A DNA stretch of 64,000 nucleotides from Gautieria morchelliformis (taxonomy: Eukaryota; Basidiomycota; Agaricomycetes; Gomphales; Gomphaceae): positions 92,590 through 156,589 of the forward strand of contig WHVA01000248.1 in the NCBI GenBank assembly GCA_015179125.1, in the 5' to 3' direction. A model generated the notes under the pieces. The model made no database searches and was not told the origin of the DNA. It worked only from the letters and a program-made list of their open reading frames with translations. The position numbers were made by a program, and so were the translations under genes. This document shows positions 34,634 through 44,273 of this stretch, piece after piece; the first letter of the stretch is position 1, and each line of letters begins with the position of its first letter.

Positions 34634-34897
34634 CAAACGCATAAGAACGAAGCCGCCCCGCCGTCTGTTGATCGTTATCACCATCGTTGTCGCACCTTCA
34701 TATCCATCGTAACCTGCCACTGGGGCCGAAGCCAGCTGTTTCCATCGTCGTGCCGTCGAAATCCGTTCTCGTCGTAACCCGCCACTGGGGCCGAAGCCAG
34801 TAGACATTTGTTGTCGCGCCGCCATCTTATCGAACCGCATACTTTTTCATATCGCCACACCTTTTTGGATCACCCCACTGTCATTTGTTGCGCCGCC

Positions 34898-35713
34898 ATG
34901 CCAGAAAACCTACGTTTTGCGAAGCTCAACGAGAGCAACTATGCCGAATGGTCACTATACATGCGCGCTATACTTGTAAAGAAGGGTTTATGGGGAGTAG
35001 TTGATGGAACGGAAAACAGGCCTACTGGTTCAGCAAATTCCAAGACTATTCGTGCTTATGAAAGACGCCAGTCTGAAGCCCATGCCGAGATCGTTCTCCA
35101 CCTCGAACCCTCCCAACTCCCACATGCCCACAACGAAGACTCGAGAGAACTCTGGAACGAACTTCAGCGAATGCACCGTGCACAAGGTTTTGCCACTCGC
35201 ATGACGCTACGTCGGAAATTTAATACCATGACAAAATGTGCCGACCAGTCGATGAGCAGCTGGATTGCAAATGTTCAGCAAGCCGCCTTTCGCCTGAAAG
35301 AAGTTGGCTACATTGCCACTGATGAAGACAAGATTCTCGTTCTTACTCAAGGTCTCCCACGCTCCTACGATTCATTCATTATCTCCCTTGACGCTTCTAT
35401 TGCCGCTATTACCAACGAAGACGAATTTAAACCCGAACCAGCCATTTCGCTCGAAATTGTGAAAGCTCGCCTCATCAATGAGGAAGCTCGTCAACTTGCC
35501 GCTAAACCGATTTTACCTGTTCGCAAAAATGATAAACCTGATTCCGAGGAAGCCATGTCAGTCGAGCCCAAGCCTCGTACTCCGCTTTCGGGCATTACCT
35601 GTTTCAAGTGTGGTAAAAAAGGTCATTACCAGTTGAATTGCCCAGACAATGCCGTTGAAGACACTGCGCAAGTTGTCATTGAAGATTCCTCCGACGAAGA
35701 TGCAGCCTTTTGA
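34898..35713 (+). CDS. Gag protein of the gag-only element (zinc knuckle)
   Basis: An intact 271-residue ORF, MPENLRFAKLNESNYAEWSL onward: a UBN2/DUF4219-type copia gag (NYAEWSLYMRAIL, LWNELQRMHRAQG, LTQGLPRSYDSFI). It ends with one CCHC knuckle, CFKCGKKGHYQLNC, and an acidic tail. The start at 34898 has a GCCGCCATGC context; the open frame extends upstream but has no earlier ATG. Gag would form the particle that packages the element's RNA; with no enzymes encoded, RT and integrase must come from another copia. A 65-bp direct repeat (about 34708 and 34773) lies in the leader. Confidence 0.9.
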   Translation: MPENLRFAKLNESNYAEWSLYMRAILVKKGLWGVVDGTENRPTGSANSKTIRAYERRQSEAHAEIVLHLEPSQLPHAHNEDSRELWNELQRMHRAQGFATRMTLRRKFNTMTKCADQSMSSWIANVQQAAFRLKEVGYIATDEDKILVLTQGLPRSYDSFIISLDASIAAITNEDEFKPEPAISLEIVKARLINEEARQLAAKPILPVRKNDKPDSEEAMSVEPKPRTPLSGITCFKCGKKGHYQLNCPDNAVEDTAQVVIEDSSDEDAAF

Positions 35714-35755
35714 TTGAGGGAGTGCGTTTCGCACCTTGTTTTGCTCAAGGGAGTG

Positions 35756-36122
35756 TGTCGAGATAATGGATTATGTGAGCATGCACAATGTGCCACACCG
35801 GTTAAGCCACCCCATTGTTTTATTGTTCTTTTGTTCCAATTTTATGTTGCTATTGTCCTTTTTAGTTAAATAGAGCAGCTACGTGACTGTATCTACATGC
35901 GTTTGCAACAGAGTTGGCAAACTTCTTCCTTATACTCCCGATCCGCTGCTTGCACACCGGTTAAGCCACCCCATTGTTTTATTGTTCTTTTGTTCCAATT
36001 TTATGTTGCTATTGTCCTTTTTAGTTAAATAGAGCAGCTACGTGACTGTATCTACATGCGTTTGCAACAGAGTTGGCAAACTTCTTCCTTATACTCCCGA
36101 TCCGCTGCTTGCAATTCTAACA
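35756..36122 (+). repeat. 3' LTR of the gag-only element, with 159-bp duplication
   Basis: Same sequence as the 5' LTR, except that a 159-bp block (starting CACACCGGTTAAGCC, at 35794 and again at 35953) is present twice in tandem: 208 + 159 = 367 bp. The junction has a few bases of microhomology (GCACACC / CCACACC). Confidence 0.9.
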
Positions 36123-36213
36123 GCTATTTATCTGTTGGGTGGAATGAGCTACAATGTAAAGGGCATGGGTACGTAGGTGGACGCGTGTACGCGGCTCAGG
36201 GGTTGGTGCGCCG

Positions 36214-36464
36214 GTGTAAATAACCTATGTATCATACATGTATACTAGTTATTACCTAATCCCAGTGGGCCCCTTAGGGACCCACTGTATAGTTTATGCG
36301 TGGGAACCGGCCAGCAGTCCCCATCACATCTTACCTTTACCTGTCACTACATAGCATCCAGAATACCACTCATTGGTCAAGTTCTGTCTGCCCTTGTGAT
36401 AAACAGGGTTTAAGATCATCATCTTTACACCTTTTTGAACTATCCTGCGGTTGATCGCCACACA
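36214..36464 (+). repeat. 5' LTR of the long gypsy element (gypsy-1), boundaries approximate
   Basis: Starts TGTAAATAACCTATGTA and ends near GATCGCCACACA, followed by a leader with TTGTGGATTCGAA (possible primer-binding site). The same sequence appears reversed at 13448-13672, which supports the left boundary. Confidence 0.65.
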
Positions 36465-36568
36465 ACCAACCGATTGTGGATTCGAAGCAATCTTGAAAAA
36501 GATCACTGCGTCGACGACTAAACATCGTTGATACCCTCCAGTAGACCCTCTACTGTTGGCTGCGAGCA

Positions 36569-39500
36569 TGATGATTCCACGCAGTCGAAGACGGACACGA
36601 GCGTCGAGCTCGCGATCCACGCCACAGGCGCAGCCCAGTGACACAACGGCTGATGCTACCCTGGACCAAGAATCCAGGACGCCAGAAGATGGGGAGATCA
36701 TAGATCTCACTGCCCTCGTCCCCCCAATGGAGGACGAGGAAAACCCTGACCACGTCTCACCAAGCGTGGTTGAGGATGAGATGTTGCTGGGCAACAAACT
36801 GGTGCTGCACCCCCAATCCCCTCTGCCCAGAGACAAGGGAAAAGGCAGAGAAGTCTCGATGTCGTCAGACGGCAGAGCATCAATATGGAGACGGGCACAA
36901 AGCCACGACTTGAACTGCCGTTCACGAAGTCGAGCGACAACGATCATCCCCGAAGGAGGATGACGGCAAAAAAGACGAGCCCCCGACGATGGTCAGGGCT
37001 CAGAATACTCAAGCTCAAGTTGCAAGAGCTCTAGGACTCACGCCATTAACAACGAGATGGCAGAGGTGATGAACAAGCAGGTGCAGGATGCCTTGCACTA
37101 GAGCGCCCTCACAGGCCACAAGCACGATCAATTGGCATCGCAGCTTGACAACATTGACGCTGCCATCATGGAGATTGGCAAGGAACTCCACCAAGCCGAG
37201 GAGATCAGGCTGTGAGACGTGGCCACGCCGGGGGACGTCCAGACGGCCCTCCGCTCATGGGGGGAATGTGAGGCGCCACGTCCAAGCTCGCAACAGTCCG
37301 CAGCTAGTGAACGTGACCGCAACGCAGAAGACCCGCGACAAATGGAACTGGACAGGCAGCGAATGCCACCACCAGCCTGTCAAGATTGGTTTTTAGGCGT
37401 TAATATCGTGTATTAGTGAACACAGCGAATGCCTGAATAACTTGTGCGAATAAGTATGCCGTTTGGCGAATAGATGAACCAATGAATGTTCACAAGGTAA
37501 GAGGGTTGCCCGAACGGGGCTCACCCTATCTACAGTCATAGCGAAATAGCCTGGCACTTGACGATGTAACGTGCAAGGTCTCACGGAAGGGCTGTCTAAG
37601 TCTCGACAATCCCTTTGCTGGCGAAGGTGCTCCTCGGAGCCCTTCGCCAACAGCACAGAAAATGGTTCGAAGGCTAAGGTAATGAAGATGAAGTATGAGA
37701 ACTCACCAGTGATGCCTAAGTCCTTTGCTAGTCAAAGATGGAAATCTCCAAGAGAAGGCTTAAGACGATGACCACAGCGAGGTCAAATTTGCACAAGATG
37801 AACGACGTATGATAATTGAACTGGGGAATATACATGCGAATGTAAACTACTTATATCGAATGCTCATAAGGTATCAGCGAATAGGAAAGAGGCCATCACG
37901 AGTCAGGGTTGGATAGGGGTGCGCAGTCATGATACAACATAGATGAAATAAACATACAATAGAATGAGAGAAGAGGGAGAACATGAAACGACGGAGGGTG
38001 AAGGTGGCGAAGACACCTGTGTATGTAATCATGTCTTGGGGCCCGCATATACACTGCCCTGCACGGGTTCTTCGTCTACTGGGTTGATCCCACATGACCC
38101 ACGGGTAGGATGTCCCGCGAACACACCCTGCTCATATGAACACCAAAAGGGGGTTGGATCGAGAAGCTGATGGAGTTACTGACGAGCCATTATGCCGGAT
38201 AGGGATGTCGATCGTGATTTGATGGTGTGCCTGCTGGCGAATGATGCGAGCAGCAAATGGTCGTTCGGCGAAATGCGAGGAAGGGTGAACAGAGGTGACA
38301 TAGAGGAGGAGAGGTCGAGGTGGAGGGCGAAGCCGAGCGAACACTGGGGAGGAGTAGCGAAAGGGGAAATGGGGATAACAAGGTGCAGGAAATACACAGG
38401 TCATGACAATCCAATTACCAGAACACCATCGAAAGAGGGTTGAGAAGAGGAGGTGATAGGCCCAGCGATGACTGCCGAGTCAGTCCAAAGACGTCGATTG
38501 TGCGTTTGACGGCGTGGCTATGGTAATTGGCGCGAACAGCGAGAATTGGTTGCCGAACATGACAATGGCAATTGGAACGAACACGAAGGTGGAGTGAGAA
38601 AATAGGAAAACTGAGCATCTGAGTATGGGAAATAAACGCATCATGACACAGCCATCCCGGTTGAACAGGACGTGCGGTTCAGAAATGAACCCCAAGAGAC
38701 ACCGGCTGCCCCAACGGACAGCCGCAAGATGATCCAGCAGATAGTCAGAGAGCAAGTCGCCTCAGAGCCTGACTCTGAGACCATGACCGAGAGCCTAGAG
38801 CTTGAAGTCGCGCACTGGCAGTGAAAAGAGGCCGCAGCTGCACGCCGCCATACGTGGGCCCTTGAGCTGCTGGCAAAGAACGCTGAGGAAACGGTGGCCC
38901 AAAGCCACGTTGCTCAGCAGCCTGATGAACAGCTCATGCGAGCTGTGCAGGACACACGACAAGTGCGTGCAGCCTACAACAGCAGGCTGCGAATCCGCAA
39001 CGCGGGACTGACTGGGGACACCAGGCACAAAATGCCCCCGGATCCAAGAGCACAAAATGCTCCTGATCCCAAGCCCGACTCGGGCCCGGGGCCCGTCAGG
39101 GCATACAACAGCCTGCCCCGTGCGGCATCACAGCCGCGCGAACGATCCATGGCCCCAACAGAGGGCCAGGGCATACCGGATCAGGCTGACGTCGTACTGC
39201 TGGAACCGTACGACGGGATCACATGGATGATCCGTGTGGCGTTGGAAGACGCCGCTGACACAGACCCGGAGAAGTCTGCTTGCAAAAGCCGGCGTAAAGC
39301 TGGCTCACCCCGAGCCATACGCCGGGGGATCTGACCTTGAAGAGTTTGAAATCTTCATCACAGCCATCTTGCGATGGCTGAAAATGAACTGCCTCCTAGG
39401 GCCAACCAGCATAGACATCCAGGTCAGCTACGTGGGCACTTGCCTGACCGGTGAAGCCCAGGAATGGTTCCTTCGAAACGTAGAATGCTTCGATTGCCAG

Positions 39501-40213
39501 GTCCGCAGCAGCCGCCAGACGACTACACGTTCCGGAGACGGTTCGTGTCGGCACTGCGTGAGACGCTGCGCAACGAAGTCCTCAAAAAGGGCTATAACGC
39601 CGAGAGCAGCTCAATAGAGCAGCTCTTCGAGATGGCCCGAATGATTGAGGAAGCATCCAGATACAATATGGGGATGCACCGTGCAGAAAGCGCAGCGGCA
39701 ACTGCAAGCACTGCCCGGCTTGCAGGAAGCAAGCCAGTGACACAGATGGGCCTAACCAAGCCTAGACTGTTCTCAAGGAGTGGAGTGTCACAGCGACCGC
39801 CGCCCCCACGCCCAGCGCAAGCTGGACGCCCGCCTGAAGCTAAACAGCCTCAAGTGTCAGGGTCGTCCCCGCGACCTGCCCCACCAACAAAAGTGTTGGG
39901 CCGGCCTAATGATCGGCCCAGTGGCAGCCAAAGCAGTGCTACATGCTTTGAATGTGGCCAACCTGGCCACAAGAAGGTGGAGTGCCCCTGGCTTAGGCAT
40001 GGTATAAGGACAGCAGCCGCAAGGCACGATGATGAGACCGAGGATCTGGAGATGGATCTCGGTCAAAATTCTCTTCAACAGATTGATGAAGAGGGGGAGG
40101 GTGATCCCCAACCCAATGAATCTCTGGACAACGGAGATGCTCCCGCTGAAGAGTGGGATCCGGAGCCGTCCCAGTACTATAAATGGGACGAGGAGGCGGA
40201 AGACACCGCCTAG
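36569..40213 (+). pseudogene. Gypsy-1 gag, interrupted by a 1.27-kb solo LTR
   Basis: The gag opens with a basic SR-like start near 36569 (MIPRSRRRTRASSS), then an acidic block (TPEDGEIIDLTALVPP). It runs to about 37377, where the solo LTR 37378-38648 splits it; removing that LTR rejoins the frame at RMPPPA / IPVEQDVRF. It continues with KMIQQIVREQVASE, the gag core (PEPYAGGSDLEEFEIFITAI, VGTCLTGEAQEWF) and one knuckle, CFECGQPGHKKVEC (39950-39990), and ends acidic. Stops and frame changes (38822, 39334, 39460 and others) make it defective. Confidence 0.85.
37378..38648 (-). mobile_element. 1271-bp solo LTR, family 2, with CAGCC target duplication
   Basis: Reads TGTCAAGATTGG...CATGACA on the plus strand and is flanked by exact CAGCC repeats (37373-37377 and 38649-38653). 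Removing the segment and one repeat restores the gag frame of gypsy-1. The 37378-37929 part aligns with 46237-46790 and, more loosely, with 4153-4546. The 37930-38648 part is unique in the window, so the copy at 46 kb is a truncated LTR. The orientation is taken from the gag next to the 46-kb copy. Confidence 0.85.
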
Positions 40214-40264
40214 AGGTCCGGTGCGATCAGAATCACGCCGGAAGATGACGCCGCCACGAAAGTC

Positions 40265-40753
40265 ATGGCGGCTCACACGTCGGTTAGGCCAGACAAGGCG
40301 GTCGAACTGGTGTATCACCACCGAATCAAGCATAGGACCCGGCCAACACACCCGCGCAGTGAAAACCGTACCCTCTCGGGGTACTGGGAAATAAATGGCA
40401 TAAAAGCCCACTGCCTGCTGGATAGTGGGAGTGAAGGGGTACTACTATCCCCTGAATTCACACGAGCTACAGGGATGAAAACATTTGCCCTGGAGCAGCC
40501 AATCGTGCTGCAGCTAGCCTGCATAGGCAGCTGTTCCACAATCAATTATGGAATGAACACGGCCATTAAATTTGGTCGTGACACATATGACAAATATTTT
40601 GACGTAGCGAACATTGAAAATTACGACGCGATCTTAGGGACACCGTTCCTAAGGAGATTTGGAATCACCCTGGACTTCTCAAGCCCAGGGACAATCCGTA
40701 AGGGGAACGAAATAATCCCCATGGGCAGGTCTCATTCGACGATAATGAGGTGA
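40265..40753 (+). pseudogene. Gypsy-1 aspartic protease
   Basis: A retropepsin of Ty3/gypsy type: the catalytic motif is LLDSGSEGVLLSPEF, then ANIENYDAILGTPFLRRFGI (the flap and hydrophobic end). It follows gag with a frame change and a 140-bp gap separates it from RT. It is part of a dead polyprotein. Confidence 0.85.
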
Positions 40754-40896
40754 CGAATGAGGGCAAGGGGCCAAGGGTGAGCAGGGTCACCCCGGCACCG
40801 AAGCCAAACCTGGCTCATTGAAGCCAGGAGGACGAGTCGCATAACGACTCGTCCTCGAGCTCACCCTACAATCGTAGGGAGAGGCACTCTTACCTG

Positions 40897-42669
40897 ATGG
40901 TGAAAGCAATGGGAAAAAGAAAAGTGGTCCCGTGCGCCGCGGGACCTAATAGATGCACACAGCGCCTAATGGCTTCTAAGCCAACCACCACTGTCATCCT
41001 CATGGATGACGACATCCCTTGCCTCCGCGAGGAATGGATGGAAAGGATCACTGACCTAGTCAGTGGGATTCCATTAGAGCTCCCGCTGCTGCGGGAGATC
41101 AACCACAAGATCAATCTCATCTATCCCAACAAACACATGCGGTATCGACTACCGAAGTGCCCTGAACATTTCCGAGAGGAACTGTCGGCGAAGATAGAAT
41201 GCTACACCACTGAAAAGTGGTGGGTCCTGGCAGTCGCACAGCAGGCCGTACCCATGCTGTGCGTGCCGAAGAAGAACGGTACACTACAAACCATTTTTGA
41301 TCTGCGCCAGCAGAACGAGAACACTGTGAAGGACGTTACGCCCTTCCCAGATGAGGATATCATCCACAGCGACATGGCTTGCTGTCGGTATCGCACAAAA
41401 CTCGATATGTCTGAAGCATATGAGCAGATCAGGATTCATCCGGATCACATAGCAAAGACTGCCTTTGCCACGATCCTTGGCAAATTTAGGAGCCAAGTGA
41501 TACAGATGGGAGACTGTAATACCCCATCGACGTTCCAACGGCTGATGACAGCCATTTTCCGTGACTGCATAGGTCGCTTCGTCCATGTCTACATGGACGA
41601 CATATTCATTTTCTTGCTCTCGATACAAGAGCACGAGGAGCACCTATATTGTCTTTGACAGACTGAGGAAGAACCACCTTTTTCTGAGCAAGAAAAAGGT
41701 TGACCTCTATTCCATCCGAATGGAGTGCCTCAGCCACATCATCGATGGCCAAGGGGTACATGCTGACGAGGATAAGATGCAATGCATCCAAGAGTGGCGT
41801 AGGCCATGGACATTCAACGACGTCCAGTGTTTCCTCGGGCTAGTACAGTACCTGGCACATTACATGCCAGATGTTAGCGCATACACGACCCTGTTATTGG
41901 GCTGTGCGCGTAACAACCGTCCATTCGAATGGACTCCACTACTAGATAAATGCTGGCAAAGCATTAAGGTGTTGGCCTGTAAGGCCCCGATCCTGCATCC
42001 AATCGACGCACAGTGCCCAGAGCCAATCTGGGTGATCACCGACGGGTCAAAAGCCGGCGTTGGTGCGGTCTATGGCCAAGGCCCCGACTGGAGAACCTGT
42101 CGGCCAGCTGGCTTCTTGTCAAAGAAGTTCAGTGTTGCTCAGCAACACTACCAGACTCACGAGCACGAGACAATCATGGTGCTCGAGGCTCTCATGAAAT
42201 GAGAGGATAAACACTGGGATGAAGGTTCACCCTCATCACAGACCACAAAGGGCTCGAATACTTCGAGACCCAGAAGAGCCTATCTGACTGCCAGGTCAGA
42301 TGGTGGGAGTTTCTATCCCATTTCAACTTCAACATCCTACGTGTTGACGGTATAGAGAACAAGGTAGCAGACTGCCTGTGGTGCTACTACGAGAGCGACA
42401 TGAGTGACGACAATCACCCGGACCACGTCTTCGTAAACGCAGACGCGCGGCTGGACCCGGAAGGTGAGCTGCTGCCCACCGACCAATATATCGAGCTGCG
42501 AACAGCAGCGACGAGACGGTCTAACCGCCTCGCAGAGAAGACAGAGGCGTGGATAATGGAATCCGCCACATTAAACGAGGGCTCACAAAAGCCCGCGAAC
42601 GGCGCCGCATCATGCGACGACGACGACGATGACGTCTGAGTCATCGCCGCAGGTAATGATGGTGCACCC
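40897..42669 (+). pseudogene. Gypsy-1 reverse transcriptase and RNase H
   Basis: RT: VPKKNGTLQTIFDLRQQNEN, KLDMSEAYEQIRIHP and the catalytic HVYMDDIFIF, with a frame change at about 41640. The connection domain and RNase H follow (WVITDGSKAGVGAVYG, HETIMVLEAL, a stop at 42200, then FTLITDHKGLEYFET-like residues at 42226-42270). The frame then runs through NDGAP at 42650-42669 and stops where the copia LTR begins. The integrase that should follow is on the opposite strand at 46791-47501 and joins in frame when 43159-47501 is inverted. Confidence 0.9.
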
Positions 42670-43158
42670 TGTTGGGTGCATTTATGCTCCTGCACCAAAA
42701 TCAAGCATAATATGTTCAATTTATTGTGTGGTGTTTCCAATTGTTTCTCACATTGTTCTTGTACCATGCATCCATTTCTCTGCTTATTTTCGAAATTTTC
42801 TAGTCACTCCCTATCTCTCCATTCCATTCTGTTATTTCTATTTTCATAGGCGGCTGCACCCAGCGGAGTTTGAAATGACTTCGACGCGCGAGCCCTTGGG
42901 CGCTAAAGGGCCGGGTGCAAGTATATGCCTTCTGAGACAGGATTACACTCCTCTCTCAGTGACAATAAATTCACTGAGAGAGGCGAGTAGTATTCTTCAT
43001 ATTTACATAGCATGTTGACTGAAAATCATGTAGTGTATTTGATTCTAGGTATTGTATTAATACATCAGTGACAATAAATTCACTGAGAGAGTGTATTTGA
43101 TTCTAGCTTTCTAAGAACTCTACCGAACCTTCCCTGCCATAGCCCCTAGTTGCTAACA
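42670..43158 (+). repeat. Copia LTR, family B, left inversion end
   Basis: 489 bp, TGTTGGGTGC...TTGCTAACA, nearly identical to 47502-47990 (opposite strand) and 55981-56469; I see a single base difference at about 42777. The left flank is CACCC and the right flank ACAAA, so this LTR has no target duplication of its own. The partner flanks are at 47497-47501 (GGGTG, the complement of CACCC) and 55976-55980 (ACAAA). Confidence 0.95.
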
Positions 43159-43213
43159 ACAAAGAACAACAGAAATGTTAGGTTTGAAGTCTGGTGCACA
43201 TATGCACCCAACA
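43159..43213 (-). repeat. Severed end of copia LTR family 1 (LTR-C)
   Basis: Contains ATATGCACCCAACA, the terminus of family-1 LTRs. The rest of the same LTR is at 55480-55980. The two parts share ACAAA, the target duplication left by the family-B copia that inserted into it. The outer flanks read CGAAT here and CAAAT at 55475-55479, a possible target duplication with one mismatch. Confidence 0.75.
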
Positions 43214-43395
43214 CGAATGTGGCTAAGCGAATTCAGCTGGAGGGGTTGGCGAAGTTGTGCGGATGGCGCTGAAGTGATCGCCAAGTGTTCGGAATGTCGG
43301 GGTTGTGAGGGGTTTTCCCATGCTTAAGCACCATCCCCCTCTTTATGGTAAACGTTGCCCCGATGGGTAAAATGCGTGGGCGTGGTTCGGGACGC

Positions 43396-43910
43396 TGGTG
43401 GAAGGCAGAATGGTGTGATAGTGTGGTCCAATCGCTGTGTTCGGGGCATAGCCCAAGGATAGCGGGGACGGGTATCGAGCAGCTGTATGGGGGACTCGGC
43501 GGAGTGGTGCCCCATAGGCTTTGATGAGGTAGCGAATAGTGTGCCGTCCACGTCGAACGTCTGTGCGAAAACAGGAAGATTCGGGATCGGAAAAGGGCGA
43601 AGATAAGAAACGACACCTGGTGGAAGGGCCAAGGTGTAATAGAGTGGTCCAATCGCCGTGTTCGGGGCATAACCCAAGGATAGCGGGGACGAGTATAGAG
43701 CAGCGATATGGAGGACTCGGTAGAGTGATGCTCGATAGGCTTTTGCTGAGGTAGGGAATAGTTTGCCGTCCATGTCGAACGTCTGTGCGAAAACAGGAAG
43801 ATTCGGGATAGGAAAGGGCGAAGAAAGAAACGACACCTGGTGGAAGGGCCGAGGTGTAATAGAGTGGTCCAATCGCCGTGTTTGGGGCGTAACCCAAGGA
43901 TAGCGGGGAA
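43396..43910 (-). repeat. 221-bp tandem repeat, about 2.3 copies
   Basis: Units start at 43396, 43618 and 43838 (GGTGGAAGG...), spacings 222 and 220 bp. Each unit can be read on the minus strand as LGYAPNTAIGPLYY ... LPVFAQTFD.DG, but the spacings change the frame between copies. Function unknown; it lies downstream of the gypsy-3 gag. The flanking 43214-43395 and 43911-44273 hold no supported gene. Confidence 0.8.
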
Positions 43911-44273
43911 AACGAGTTTTCGGAATGTGTGTTGAAGGTAACTGAAGAGTGTTATGTGGTGAAAATATCTATCGAAGTGGAGTTTGCTGAATGAGACGAA
44001 GATCTACGTGTTCGGCAAATGAGACAAGTAGTGGCTAGTGTGCTAACAAGGAGAAGGAGAAGGAGACATCGTTCGAGAATTGGGGCGGTGAATTTTGAGA
44101 ACTGGGATGAGAGGGGAAGGAATCGGAGACTGAGAGGGTGTACATGGATGGGGAGAGATGAAGGGGGCAGGATATTCGAAGCGAACAGATACAGGGATTC
44201 GTACAGAGTGGGTAAGGTCGTTGTTCGAAGGAGTAAAATGATCCATTCTTAACACCACAGAGGGATCGCGAGC

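Larger units (their letters stand above)
34426..36122 (+). mobile_element. Compact gag-only copia-type LTR retrotransposon
   Basis: A complete small element: 5' LTR 34426-34633 (208 bp), internal region 34634-35755 with a single intact gag gene, a purine tract (CAAGGGAGTG) just before the 3' LTR, and 3' LTR 35756-36122 (367 bp). It is flanked by exact GCTAT repeats (34421-34425 and 36123-36127). The LTRs look identical where they align; the 3' one is longer because of an internal 159-bp tandem duplication. No protease, integrase or RT is present, so it must be mobilised in trans. The layout matches the TR-GAG type described in plants. Confidence 0.9.
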
